Shown piece by piece: positions 16,062-24,820 of a stretch of DNA of 64,000 nt. Below the pieces are notes generated by a model. That model was not told where the DNA came from. It worked only from the letters and a program-made list of their open reading frames with translations, and did not search any database. The DNA comes from Miltoncostaea sp963703045 (GTDB lineage: Bacteria; Actinomycetota; Thermoleophilia; Miltoncostaeales; Miltoncostaeaceae): the NCBI GenBank assembly GCA_963703045.1, contig OY969782.1, forward strand, positions 2,356,001 to 2,420,000. Direction: 5' to 3'. Both the position numbers and the translations under genes were made by a program. Every line of letters starts with the position of its first letter. Within the stretch, counting starts at the first letter, position 1.

Positions 16062-16478
16062 ATGGCGGCCCCCTCCCTCGCCTGGGTGGCCGAGCTCGCC
16101 GCGCTGGTGTCCGCGGACGACGCGAGCGTGGCGGGCCTCGCCCGCTGGGCGGGCGCCGACGCGCCGGCGCCGGGCGACGACCAGATCGTCGTGGAGCACC
16201 CCGCCGCCATCGCCGGCGCCCGGGACGCGGTGATCGCCGGCGACGGCGGGCGGCCCGAGGCCGTGGGCGTGGCCTACGACCCCGGCGCCGGCCCCGAGCT
16301 CGGCGCGGCCACGGCGGCGCTCGGCGCGTGGCACGAGTTCGCGCGCCCGCCGGCGGGGCCCTTCCAGGGGGCCTTCGACGGTGCCGCCCCGCGCGGCTGG
16401 GAGCTCGTCGGCACCCTGCTCGATCCGCCCGGCGCGCCCGGCCGGCGGCTGGTCGAGGTCGCCCTGGTCCGTTCCTGA
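16062..16478 (+). CDS. Hypothetical protein
   Basis: A 138-residue, Ala/Gly/Pro-rich soluble protein, divergent from the pterin dehydratase gene. Pieces such as GDDQIVVEHPAAIAGARDAVIAG and GWELVGTLLDPPGAPGRRLVEVALV look like a small alpha/beta fold, but I recognise no family. Codon use (G/C at third positions) is that of a real gene. No good ribosome site is visible at the ATG, so the start may differ. Confidence 0.5.
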   Translation: MAAPSLAWVAELAALVSADDASVAGLARWAGADAPAPGDDQIVVEHPAAIAGARDAVIAGDGGRPEAVGVAYDPGAGPELGAATAALGAWHEFARPPAGPFQGAFDGAAPRGWELVGTLLDPPGAPGRRLVEVALVRS

Positions 16479-16503
16479 CCGGTCCGGGCCGGCGTCCGGC
16501 GGC

Positions 16504-17730
16504 TCACTGGCGCGCGATCCGCGCGAGGGTCCGCGACAGGTCGGGGCGCGGGAACGCCGACCACATCCGGTTGGCCTCGACGATCACGGGCCCCTCGTCG
16601 GTGATGGCGATGTCCCATCCCAGCGACCTGCTCGGCAGGAAGTGCGGCATGGCGCCGAGCGCGAGCTCGCGAACCGCATCCCAGAGGGGCAGCGCGACCC
16701 CCTCCACCCGGACGCCGGAGCCCGGCACCACCGCCGACGCGACGTAGCCGACGCGGCCCGGCGCGGCCATGCGCAGCGGCCCGAGGCGCCCGGTCGCCGG
16801 ATCGACGTCGCTCCAGGCGTTGCCGTCGGCGCCGTCGAAGTTGTCGGTCGGTCCGCCCGCGAGGCCGAAGCGGATCACCGCCTGGGAGATCTCGGCCTCC
16901 CCGTCGATGGGCCGGAACACGACGACCCGCACCGTGTTCAGCGATTCCGAGGGCACCAGCTCGGCGAGCCCACGGTGGTTGTGCAGGCGCTGCTGCACCA
17001 CGAAGCAGGAGTGCTGTGGGTCGCCGCGCAACTCGTGCCAGAGGGCTTCCGGGCTGCGGGCGCCCTGGGCGTCGCGCAGGGTGCCGCCCTCGTTGCGGAG
17101 CACCCGGACGTGCAGCCCGCGCCCCCCGTCCGAGGGCTTCACGACGATGTCCACCGGGTTTTCGGCGAGCAGCTCCGCGAAGGCGGCCGCGTCGGCGATC
17201 ACCCGGTCGCCCGCGCCCCACCCCGCGGTGTAGCGGTCCACGATCGCCAGCATCGGCGGGATGGGGAGGCCGAGGGCGCCGCAGTAGCGGTAGAAGACCG
17301 CCTTCTCGGAGATCAGGTCCTCGAAGGCGCCCGGGTTGACGGCTCGCTGCGCGGTCCGGGAAGTGTGGGAGCTCGCGTAGCCGGCGAGGTCGCGTCGGGG
17401 GATCGCCGGATCGAGCAGGCCGTCGCGCAGCGCCTCCGCGTAGAGGAAGCCGCGCCGGCGCAGCAGCCGCAGCCGGCGCAGGGCCTCGAGACGGCCGCCG
17501 CCGTGCACGCGGGTCGCCGTGGCCGCCGTCCGCAGGATCTCGGGGGCGTTGACGAGGGCTCCCGCCGCCGAGCGGGCCCCCGCGACGAGCGACCGGCGAC
17601 CGAAGAACACGTCCTCCGGATCGGGCGGGGCGGCCGCTCGGCGGCCGTTCGCGGCCGAGCCCGTCGCCGGGGCGGTGGCGGCAGGTCCGTTGCCGTTCGG
17701 GGTCCCCTCGGAGCGGGAGTGCGAATTCAC
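16504..17730 (-). CDS. ATP-grasp enzyme of the sugar-transfer-associated type
   Basis: A 408-residue protein. After a low-complexity N-terminus and a helical region, residues ~150-405 are an ATP-grasp domain: FYRYCGALGLPIPPMLAIV, ATP-binding VDIVVKPSDGGRGLHV, FVVQQRLHNHRGLAELVPSE, SLNTVRVVVF and the metal-binding end VIVEANRMW. QxRLxNHxxLAxLxPxSxNTVRV is typical of the ATPgrasp_ST family, often near surface-polysaccharide genes. The substrate is unknown; a carboxylate-amine or peptide-type ligation is expected. Start GTG at 17728-17730 is chosen for TGGAGG five bases upstream. Confidence 0.75.
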   Translation of the reverse strand: MNSHSRSEGTPNGNGPAATAPATGSAANGRRAAAPPDPEDVFFGRRSLVAGARSAAGALVNAPEILRTAATATRVHGGGRLEALRRLRLLRRRGFLYAEALRDGLLDPAIPRRDLAGYASSHTSRTAQRAVNPGAFEDLISEKAVFYRYCGALGLPIPPMLAIVDRYTAGWGAGDRVIADAAAFAELLAENPVDIVVKPSDGGRGLHVRVLRNEGGTLRDAQGARSPEALWHELRGDPQHSCFVVQQRLHNHRGLAELVPSESLNTVRVVVFRPIDGEAEISQAVIRFGLAGGPTDNFDGADGNAWSDVDPATGRLGPLRMAAPGRVGYVASAVVPGSGVRVEGVALPLWDAVRELALGAMPHFLPSRSLGWDIAITDEGPVIVEANRMWSAFPRPDLSRTLARIARQ

Positions 17731-17945
17731 GTGGCCTCCAGGTCCGTCGCACCGCCGCCGGACGGTGCACCGGTATCGGGCGGCCGGCACCCGGCGGAGA
17801 TCGTCGGGGCGGCCACGAAGCGTGGGATGCCGCGGCGGCGACCCGTGCCGGGTCGCCGCCGTTCGGCGCGTCCATGCTCGTCTGACCGGGAGCGGGCGAG
17901 CAACCCCCCGGAGGTCCAGGGCTCCTCAGGGCGCCCCCCGGCCGC

Positions 17946-18596
17946 CTACTCCCGCGTGTTGCCCCACGAGTCGTCGTGCACGAGCGCGCGCCAGGTGCGG
18001 AAGTTGCGCTTGAGCGCCGGGGCCAGGCCGGTGGGGAAGGACTCCGGGTAGCCGATCGGGCTGACGATGGCCGGGTCCACCTCGTCGGGGATGCCGAGGA
18101 TCTCACGCAGGCGACCCTTCTCCCACCGCTGGAACGCGGTGATCGGCACGCTCCCGAGGCCGGCCTCGCGCGCCGCCAGCATCAGGTTCTCGAAGGCGAA
18201 CGCGAGCGAGATCAGGTCGTCCTCGTAGCCGCCCGGGAATCCCTCCGGATAGCCGCGGGGCACGAGCAGCCCCACGACGAAGGCGGGCACGTGCCGGTAG
18301 GTCGCCATGACCGTGTCGGCGTACTCCCGGGCCCAGGCGGCGTGGTCCTCGTCGGTCGCGTCCTTCTGGGGACGCATGAGGGCGAAGTACTCCGCGCCCC
18401 CGGCGATGATCAGCTCGGCCACGGCGAGGCGCTTCTCGGGGTCGCGCACCACGAGCAGGCTCCAGGCCTGCTGGCCACCGCCGCTCGGCGCACGCAGCGC
18501 CAGGCGAAGTAGGCGGTCGATCGTCTCGTCGTTGACCGGCCGGTCCGTGTACGTGCGGACCGCACGGCGCTTGCGGATCGCGTCTGCCAGTTCCAT
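17946..18596 (-). CDS. Nitroreductase-family FMN oxidoreductase
   Basis: A 216-residue nitroreductase (MELADAIRKRRAVRTYTDRPV; LRAPSGGGQQAWSLLVV; FAFENLMLAAREAGLGSVPI). The FMN-phosphate Arg cluster RKRRAVR and the Ser of APSGGG are present. It reduces nitro groups or quinones with NAD(P)H. A GGGGGGA ribosome site precedes the ATG. It stands alone between an ATP-grasp gene and a LacI-type regulator, both on the same strand. Nitroreductases are frequent in DosR-type regulons, but nothing in its leader ties it to the cluster at the left end. Confidence 0.88.
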   Translation of the reverse strand: MELADAIRKRRAVRTYTDRPVNDETIDRLLRLALRAPSGGGQQAWSLLVVRDPEKRLAVAELIIAGGAEYFALMRPQKDATDEDHAAWAREYADTVMATYRHVPAFVVGLLVPRGYPEGFPGGYEDDLISLAFAFENLMLAAREAGLGSVPITAFQRWEKGRLREILGIPDEVDPAIVSPIGYPESFPTGLAPALKRNFRTWRALVHDDSWGNTRE

Positions 18597-18635
18597 GGGA
18601 TCCCCCCGGGTCGCTGCGGTCGGGCGTGGGGGAGC

Positions 18636-19598
18636 CTACCCGGCCGTGCTTCCCCTGATCGCCAGCGAGACCGGGAGCGGGGGCGGGGCGCTGACCGCCT
18701 CTCCGGCGAGGATCGCCGCCAGCAGCGCCCCGGCCCGCTCGCCCATCGGGCGGTACGGAACGAAGACCGACGTCAGCCCGGCGGCGTCGGTGCCGGGCAG
18801 GTCGTCGATGCCGGCGACGGCGACATCTCCCGGGACGGTCCGGCCGAGGTGGCGGGCGGCGTCGAGCGCCCCCAGGGCCAGCCCGTCGGCCAGACCGAGG
18901 ATCGCGTCGGGCGGGTCCGGCGCGCCGAGCGCCGCCCGCGCCGCGACCTCGCCGGTGGCGCGGCGGCTGTCGGGGGCCATCAGCACGTGCACGGGACCGG
19001 TCGCTCCCCAGCCCCGCAGGGCTCCGTCGAGCCGCGCCCCGGCGTCCGGCCAGGCCAGCACCGCGAGGCGCCGAGCCCCGCGGCCCGCGACGTGGGCCGC
19101 GGCGAGCGCCCCCGCGCCGTCGACGTCCGCCGTCACCGCCGTCGTCGCGGACGGCACCGCGCCGTTGACGGCGACGGCCGGGCCGGTCACCACCCGGCCC
19201 GGTGGCACGCTCCGCAGCACGACGATGCCGTCGGCGGCCGCGCCGGATCCGCCACCCAGCACCAGCGCCACCCCGGCGTGATCGCAGGCGCGCGCCAGGC
19301 CGCGTGCCACGAGGGCGGCCACGGGGTCGGCGAACAGGCCCTCGACCGTCGCCGGGCCGAGCAGCGCGACGGCTCCGTGCCGGCCGAGGCGCAGGGCGCG
19401 CGCGGCGGGGTCGGGCCCCCGGTATCCGATCGCCGCCGCCGCGGCCAGCACGCGCTCGCGGGTCGCGCTCGCCACGCGGTCGGGACGGTTGAACGCGTAC
19501 GACACCACCGCGACGGAGACGCCGGCCGCCCGGGCGACATCGCGGCCGGTGGGCGCGCGCGGCGACGGTACGGCGTCGGGGGAGGGCGGCTCGCTCAC
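18636..19598 (-). CDS. LacI-family transcriptional regulator
   Basis: A 320-residue repressor-type regulator. The N-terminal helix-turn-helix and hinge are clear (TGRDVARAAGVSVAVVSYAFN, then ASATRERVLAAAAAIGYR). A periplasmic-binding-like domain follows (AVALLGP, ILGLADGLALGALDAARHLG, VAGIDDLPGTDAAGLTSV). GTG start at 19596-19598. A palindrome typical of the family begins three bases upstream, so it should repress itself and the divergent acetoacetate-decarboxylase-like gene. The effector is unknown. Upstream residues 1-14 are Pro-rich and may not be structured. Confidence 0.9.
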   Translation of the reverse strand: MSEPPSPDAVPSPRAPTGRDVARAAGVSVAVVSYAFNRPDRVASATRERVLAAAAAIGYRGPDPAARALRLGRHGAVALLGPATVEGLFADPVAALVARGLARACDHAGVALVLGGGSGAAADGIVVLRSVPPGRVVTGPAVAVNGAVPSATTAVTADVDGAGALAAAHVAGRGARRLAVLAWPDAGARLDGALRGWGATGPVHVLMAPDSRRATGEVAARAALGAPDPPDAILGLADGLALGALDAARHLGRTVPGDVAVAGIDDLPGTDAAGLTSVFVPYRPMGERAGALLAAILAGEAVSAPPPLPVSLAIRGSTAG

Positions 19599-19600
19599 GC

Positions 19601-19616
19601 TGCTAGACGTTTAGCA
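19601..19616. promoter_or_regulatory. Palindromic LacI-type operator
   Basis: TGCTAGACGTTTAGCA is a 16-base palindrome with central ACGT and one mismatched pair. LacI-family operators have this form (a central CG with A/T-rich arms), and this AT-rich block stands out in the GC-rich surroundings. It lies between the divergent regulator gene and the gene at 19652, so one site could control both. Confidence 0.75.
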
Positions 19617-19651
19617 TGCCGGGCGGAAGATCCCGGAGACGAGGAGATGAA

Positions 19652-20338
19652 GTGGCCGACTCACCGCTCGCCGCGCCCCAGATGGTCGTCAACAGCCGGA
19701 TGCTCTACACGAGCTGGATGCCGGCCGATCCCGAGGCCGCCGCGGCACTGCTGCCGGACGGGGTCCCCATGGCGGGCCCCGTCTACATGAACCAGTACGT
19801 CGTCGATCGCGACGAGCAGACCTCCGGCTTCGGGGCCTACTCGCTGACCTACCTCGGCCTGGACATCGCCGACATGATGGACCCCGAGGGCGTTCTGCCG
19901 GCCCGCTACATGCTCTTCTACTTCAACTCGTCCGAGCGCATGCGCGAGTACACGGTGCGCGAGTACGACCTGCCGGCCGAGCCGGGCGAGACGAGCGTCA
20001 CGTCAGAGGGCGGTTCGGTCACGGCGGTCACCTCGCTCGGCGGCGACCCCGTCATCCGCTCCGAGGCGACGATCGGCGACGGCATCGCCATGGTCGCCCG
20101 CGGGATGCTCACGTACGTGCGCGAGAAGGACGGTCGCTTCATGGCCGGCAACTTCCCGTACATCGCCGACATGGCCGACGGCTTCGAGGTGCGGTCGATC
20201 GACTTCCTCGACCCGTCGCACCCGGTCCACGCGCTCCGGCCCGCCGATCCGCTCGAGATCAAGACGGCGGTGTCCTTCTTCTCGCCGGACGACTCGTTCG
20301 TCTACCCGGGCGGGGTCGAGGAGGTCCGCTTCCCGTAG
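19652..20338 (+). CDS. Acetoacetate-decarboxylase-like fold protein
   Basis: A 228-residue soluble protein. The order MVVNSRMLYTSWMPADPEAAAALLPDG, MNQYVVDRDEQTSGFGAYSLTYLGLDI, ARYMLFYFNSSERMREYTVREYDLPAEPGE and GMLTYVREKDG follows the acetoacetate-decarboxylase-like superfamily, in which a lipocalin-like barrel holds the substrate. I cannot place the Schiff-base Lys with confidence, so it may be one of the non-decarboxylase members. The GTG start is chosen for GAGGAG six bases upstream. It is the evident target of the adjacent LacI-type repressor and stands as a single gene, ended by a strong hairpin. Confidence 0.6.
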   Translation: MADSPLAAPQMVVNSRMLYTSWMPADPEAAAALLPDGVPMAGPVYMNQYVVDRDEQTSGFGAYSLTYLGLDIADMMDPEGVLPARYMLFYFNSSERMREYTVREYDLPAEPGETSVTSEGGSVTAVTSLGGDPVIRSEATIGDGIAMVARGMLTYVREKDGRFMAGNFPYIADMADGFEVRSIDFLDPSHPVHALRPADPLEIKTAVSFFSPDDSFVYPGGVEEVRFP

Positions 20339-20344
20339 GCCGGT

Positions 20345-20375
20345 CCGCGCGCCCGGCGGACCGCCGGGCGCGCGG
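20345..20375. terminator. Bidirectional hairpin terminator
   Basis: A perfect 15-bp inverted repeat, CCGCGCGCCCGGCGG / CCGCCGGGCGCGCGG, around one central A, lies between two convergent stops (20338 on plus, 20378 on minus). It should end transcription in both directions. Confidence 0.75.
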
Positions 20376-20377
20376 CG

Positions 20378-21828
20378 CTACGCCCCGCGACCCGTCGCGT
20401 GGTCCGCCGCGGGCAGCACGAGCCGGAACGTCGCGCCCGCGCCGGGGGTCGACTCGACCTCGGCGCGGCCGCCGTGGGCCTCGGCGATCGCCGCCACGAT
20501 CGACAGGCCGAGCCCGCTGCCGCCGCTGGCGCGGGCGCGCGACGGGTCGGCCCGGAAGAAGCGCTCGAAGACGCGCCCGGCGTGCTCGGGGCTGAGCCCG
20601 GGACCCGTATCGGCGACCTCGAGCACGGCCTCCCCGTCGCGCCGCGCCGTGGTCACGGTCACGGGGGCGCCCGGCGGCGTGTGGGCGCGCGCGTTTCCCA
20701 GCAGGTTGCCGACGACCTGCCGCAGGCGCAGATCGTCGCCCTGCACCATGACCGGGGAGCCGCCCCGCACGGTGATCGGCCGGTCGGGCTCGACCACGCG
20801 GGCGTCGGCCGACAGCTCCGCCGCGATGGCGGCGAGATCGACCGCGCGCAGGTCGAGGGGGCGCCCCTGATCGAGCCGGGCCAGCAGCAACAGGTCGTCC
20901 ACGAGCACGCCCATCCGCGCCGACTCGGCCTCGATGCGCCGCATGATGGTCTCGAGGTCGGCCGGGTCGTCGGCCCCCCCACGCCGGAAGAGCTCGGCGT
21001 AGCCGCGCACCGAGGTGAGCGGCGTCTGCAGCTCGTGCGACGCGTCGGCGACGAAGCGGCGCAGCCGATCCTCGCTGGCGCGTCGCTCGGCGAACGATTC
21101 CTCGATGCGCGCCAGCATCGCGTTGAGGGTGCGCCCCAGTCGCCCGACCTCCGTGCGCGGGTCGTCGTCGGCCACCCGGTGCGAGAGGTCGCCGCCGGCG
21201 ATGGCGTCGGCCGTCGCGCCCATGCGCTCGAGGGGGCGCAGGCCGAGGCGCACGAGCCACAGCGCGAGCAGCGCGAGGCCGGCAAGCGTGACGGCGCCCA
21301 CCGCGACCTCGATGAGCAGCAGGCGGTTGAGCGTGTCGTTGACCTCCGACAGCGGCACGGCGACGAGCAGGCGCGCGCCCGCGGCCCTGGACGGCGGTCC
21401 GTCGGCGCCCCCCGGGCCGTCTCCGTCGTCCGCGCGCGGATCGTCGCCGATCGACAGCACCCGGTAGTCGCCCGCGCCGTCCACCCGCACGGTGGAGTAG
21501 CCGCCGGCCACGCGCGCCGGGAGGGCCAGGTCGGCCGCCTCCGTCTGCACGTAGCGCCGGTCGATCAGCGATCCGTCCGCCCCGCGCAGCTCCACGATCG
21601 AGCCGGGGGGCAGGCCCGGCTCGACCCGGCGCCCCGGTCCGCGGCCCGACGGCTCGGGCCGCGGACGTCGAGCGATCCGCCCCCGCCCAGCGGGGCGTCG
21701 CGCAGGTCGCGGTCGACCCGGTTGACGAGGAACGATTCGAGGGCGACGTGCGTCGCCCACCCGGCCGCCACGAGGGCGACGACCATCAGCGCCAGCACGA
21801 CCGCGAGCAGGCGCGCCCGCAGCGACAC
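20378..21828 (-). CDS. Membrane sensor histidine kinase (one frameshift)
   Basis: A kinase of about 482 residues. TM1 (LLAVVLALMVVALVAAGWATH) lies in one frame and the rest in another; restoring one base in the C run at about 21655-21660 joins DVRGP to EPSGRGPGRRVEPGLPPGS. Next come an extracytoplasmic sensor, TM2 (LLIEVAVGAVTLAGLALLALW), HAMP, HisKA (ADASHELQTPLTSVRGYAEL) and HATPase (NLLGNARAHT, DTGPGLS, GSGLGLSIVAAI). The GTG start follows the regulator stop by five bases. All catalytic motifs are intact, so the frameshift is probably a sequence error. Confidence 0.88.
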
Positions 21829-21833
21829 CGGTC

Positions 21834-22556
21834 CTACTCCCGTCGCAGGCGCAGCGAGTAGCCGAAGCCGCGGACCGTCTGGATCAGCGGGGGCGCGTCA
21901 CGGTCGATCTTCTTGCGCAGGTAGCTGATGTAGGTCTCGACGACGTTGGAGTCGCCGCCGAAGTCGTAGCTCCAGACGTGATCGAGGATCTGCGCCTTGC
22001 TGAGCACGCGTCCGGCGTTGGCCAGCAGGTAGCGAAGCAGGCTGAACTCGGTCGGGGTCAGCTCGATCAGCCGCCCGCCCCGGCGCACCTCGCGGGTCTC
22101 GTCGTCGAGCTCCAGGTCCTCGACGGCGAGCCGGGGCGTTGCGTCCCCCTCGCCCCGGGTGCGGCGCAGCACCGCACGCACGCGCGCGATCAGCTCCTCG
22201 AGGCTGAAGGGCTTGACGACGTAGTCGTCGGCTCCGATCGTGAGGCCGCGCACGCGGTCGTCGGTGTCGCGGCGGGCGGTCAGGAAGACCACCGGCAGCC
22301 GACCCGCGCTGGCCCCGGACAGGCGGCGGTGCACCTCGAAGCCGTCGATGTCGGGCAGCATCACGTCGAGCAGCACCAGGTCGGGCCGGAAGTCGGCCGC
22401 ACGGGTGAGGGCCTCGCGACCGGTCGCGGCCGACGCCGTGGCGAAGCCCTCGTAGCGCAGCGCGGTGCAGAGCAGCTGCACGATGCTCTCCTCGTCGTCG
22501 ACGACGAGCACGCGCGCCCCGGCGCCCGCCGTCCCGCTCGACCCGGTCCCGATCAC
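21834..22556 (-). CDS. OmpR-family response regulator
   Basis: A 240-residue regulator: receiver with VVDDEES, phospho-Asp in VLLDVMLPDIDG, VVFLTARRD and DYVVKPFSLEE; winged-helix domain with LTPTEFSLLRYLLANAGRVLSK, VWSYDFGGDSNVVETYISYLRKKID and TVRGFGYSL. This DNA-binding domain resembles PrrA/MprA/TrcR-type actinobacterial regulators. The GTG start is set by GGAGG five bases upstream; readings from farther upstream lack a site. Operon with the kinase at 20378. Confidence 0.92.
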   Translation of the reverse strand: MIGTGSSGTAGAGARVLVVDDEESIVQLLCTALRYEGFATASAATGREALTRAADFRPDLVLLDVMLPDIDGFEVHRRLSGASAGRLPVVFLTARRDTDDRVRGLTIGADDYVVKPFSLEELIARVRAVLRRTRGEGDATPRLAVEDLELDDETREVRRGGRLIELTPTEFSLLRYLLANAGRVLSKAQILDHVWSYDFGGDSNVVETYISYLRKKIDRDAPPLIQTVRGFGYSLRLRRE

Positions 22557-22629
22557 GTCGCCTCCGTCCGTCGCCGACCGACCGAGCGTAGACGCATCAC
22601 CTGAGAGCCGGCTGTGAGCGCGGTACACG

Positions 22630-22651
22630 GCCCCGGGGTGGACCCCGGGGC
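22630..22651 (-). terminator. Hairpin downstream of the pyrophosphatase gene
   Basis: Perfect 10-bp stem GCCCCGGGGT / ACCCCGGGGC with a two-base GG centre, 15 bases beyond the stop of the minus-strand pyrophosphatase gene and before the next minus-strand gene. Confidence 0.6.
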
Positions 22652-22665
22652 GCCGCCGCCGCGGC

Positions 22666-24288
22666 TCAGAAGGCCGCCAGCAGCTTCGGGGCCACCTGCT
22701 TCTTGCGGCTCATGACGCCGGGCAGGTCGAGCACGCTCTCGGTGGCGTCCACCCCGAAGGCGCGCTCGACGAGGTTGCGGTCGCCGGCGACGAGCAGGTC
22801 GGTGCCCTTCTCGACGATGTCGGTGACCATGAGCGCGTAGAGCGCGTAGTCCTGGCGCTCGCGGACCTCCTCCATCGCGCCGAGCAGCTCGTCGCGGCGG
22901 CTCATGAGGGCGCGCCCGACGGTCTCGATCTGGGCGACGCAGAGACGCCGGCCGTGGCTGGCCTCGTACTCCTTCGCGTCGCGCCGGATGATGTCGGCCG
23001 CCGGCACGTCGCCGACGTCGGACGAGGCCTCGAACATCTCGGTGCCGTACGCGCGGGCGTCGAAGCCGAGCAGCTCCTCGAGGTACGCGACCACCTGATG
23101 GTCGCGGTCGGTCGTGGTCGGCGAGCTCAGGATGACGGTGTCCGAGAGGATCGCCGAGAGCAACATGGTGGCGGTGGGCCGCTGCGGCTCGCGGCCGTGG
23201 GACCGGAACCGCTCGACGACCAGCGTCGCGGTGCTGCCGACGGGGTCGAAGGTGGCCGCCACCGGGAAGCGGGTCTCGATCGAGCCGATGTGGTGGTGGT
23301 CGAGGATCTCCACGATGTGCGCCTCGCCCACCCCCTGCACGCTCTGCGCCTCCTCGGCGTGATCGACGAGGATGACCTCGCGCGGGGTCGGGTTGACGAG
23401 CTCGCCCCGGGTCACCAGGCCGACCGGGCGCCGGTGCTCGTCGACCGTGATCGCGGCGCTGTAGTGGACCTCCTTCACGCGATCGGCGATGTCCGACAGC
23501 AGGTCGTCGGGCTCGACCGTCAGGGGGTCACGGCTCATCAGCTCGCGCACCGGCACCGACAGCGAGACGAGGCGGCCGGTGACGTACGAGTCGAGCGGGG
23601 AGAGCACGATGCCCGTCCCGGCCGCGGCGGCCAGCTCCACGACCTCGGGCTCGGGGTACGAGTCGTAGGGCGAGACGACCAGCGCGACGCCGATCTCGAC
23701 CGCCCGGCGCTGTGCGTCGGTGCGGTTGCCGATCACGACGATGTCGTTGACGCCCATCGTGCTGCCCATCTGGTCGGCGTCGACCGTCACCGCCCACAGC
23801 CGCCCGTTGAGCCGACGCTCCGGGGCCACCAGCAGCGTGCCGCCGAGCACGTCGACGATCAGGTCGATCGACGCCGGCCGGTCGGCGAAGCTCGAGGGCT
23901 CGCCCGACTCCTTGACGTAGCGGCGCGCGAGGTCGCGCGCGGTCAGCATGCCGGCGATCGCGCCCTCGTCGTCGACGATCGGGATCAGGTCGAGATCGCT
24001 CTGGGCCATCGTGCGCCCCACGTCGCGCAGCGAGTCGGTGTGGTTGGCGCAGGGGAACTCGACGCGCATGACGTCGCGGGCGCGCAGCATCACGTGGTCG
24101 AGCAGCTCGGGCGCCTCGGCCCCGCTGCGCTCGAGCGCCCACCGCGCCTGGGCGTTGAGCTCGCCGAGACGCACCGGCACGTAGCGGGCGCTCGCGTCGA
24201 GCCGGCCCTTCAGCTCCGCGTACCCCATCGCCGACGCGATCGAGTCCATGTCGGGGTTGCGGTGGCCGGTCACGTAGATCGTCTTCAC
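22666..24288 (-). CDS. ppaC: CBS-domain manganese-dependent inorganic pyrophosphatase (family II)
   Basis: A 540-residue family-II pyrophosphatase with regulatory insert. The DHH-type active site is complete: GHRNPDMDSI at the start, VDHAEEAQSV and ILDHHHIGSIE in the middle, then the DHHA2 domain (SRKKQVAPKL near the end, with the phosphate-binding SRKKQ). Between the first and second metal motifs lie two CBS domains (ARDVMRVEFPCANHTDSLRDV and VRELMSRDPLTVEPDDLLSDI) separated by a DRTGG-type domain. In characterised CBS-PPases AMP/ADP inhibit and ATP or diadenosine polyphosphates activate. GTG start with AGGGA seven bases upstream. It hydrolyses PPi in the cytoplasm, driving biosynthesis. Confidence 0.92.
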   Translation of the reverse strand: MKTIYVTGHRNPDMDSIASAMGYAELKGRLDASARYVPVRLGELNAQARWALERSGAEAPELLDHVMLRARDVMRVEFPCANHTDSLRDVGRTMAQSDLDLIPIVDDEGAIAGMLTARDLARRYVKESGEPSSFADRPASIDLIVDVLGGTLLVAPERRLNGRLWAVTVDADQMGSTMGVNDIVVIGNRTDAQRRAVEIGVALVVSPYDSYPEPEVVELAAAAGTGIVLSPLDSYVTGRLVSLSVPVRELMSRDPLTVEPDDLLSDIADRVKEVHYSAAITVDEHRRPVGLVTRGELVNPTPREVILVDHAEEAQSVQGVGEAHIVEILDHHHIGSIETRFPVAATFDPVGSTATLVVERFRSHGREPQRPTATMLLSAILSDTVILSSPTTTDRDHQVVAYLEELLGFDARAYGTEMFEASSDVGDVPAADIIRRDAKEYEASHGRRLCVAQIETVGRALMSRRDELLGAMEEVRERQDYALYALMVTDIVEKGTDLLVAGDRNLVERAFGVDATESVLDLPGVMSRKKQVAPKLLAAF

Positions 24289-24331
24289 GCCTGATCCCTG
24301 GTCGCTGGTCGGTGTCCGCCGGGGCGGATGA

Positions 24332-24748
24332 TCACACGACGCCGCCTCCCGCGCGTGGCATCAGCCGGAACGTCGGATGGTCGGAGGCGTCCGGCAGCGC
24401 GCGGAAGTGCGACGCGACCGCCCTCCCGGCCATCTCGCGGTAGGCGTCGAGCAGCGGCCCGCGGGCCTCCACGGGCACCTCGTCGGCCGCCATCTCCACG
24501 AGGGCGTCGTGGGGTCCCAGGCGGCAGGCCCCGCCCGCGGCACGCAGGTTGCGCACCCAGTGGGTCTCGCCCCGGGGCGACACGAGGTACCGCTCGCCGC
24601 CCTGCGCCAGGGGGATCACGGGTATGCGGCGCGCCTCCCCCGTGCGCCGGCCCGCGATCTCGAGCACCTCCGTGCCCGACAGGCCGGTCCTCATGGCGAT
24701 CGGGTTGAAGATCCGGCTCGTGAAGAACGTCGGCGCGCGATAGGCCAT
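24332..24748 (-). CDS. Deazaflavin (F420)-dependent nitroreductase, Ddn-like
   Basis: A 138-residue protein of the Ddn/PNPOx-like F420 family. LEIAGRRTGEARRIPVIPL is the family's TxGRxSGxxRxxPL motif, and GGERYLVSPRGETHWVRNLRAAGG matches its AS.GG...P.W..NLRA.P motif. Such enzymes use reduced F420 to reduce quinones or nitro compounds and sit at the membrane. The ATG at 24746-24748 is chosen for GGGGGG four bases upstream. It implies that the organism makes F420, although no F420 biosynthesis gene is in this window. Confidence 0.85.
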   Translation of the reverse strand: MAYRAPTFFTSRIFNPIAMRTGLSGTEVLEIAGRRTGEARRIPVIPLAQGGERYLVSPRGETHWVRNLRAAGGACRLGPHDALVEMAADEVPVEARGPLLDAYREMAGRAVASHFRALPDASDHPTFRLMPRAGGGVV

Positions 24749-24820
24749 CGGCCCCCCCTGTCCGCGGTGCCCGGGCGCCCATCCCATCACCGCCGAGGCC
24801 CGTGCGACAGTCCCCGGCGG

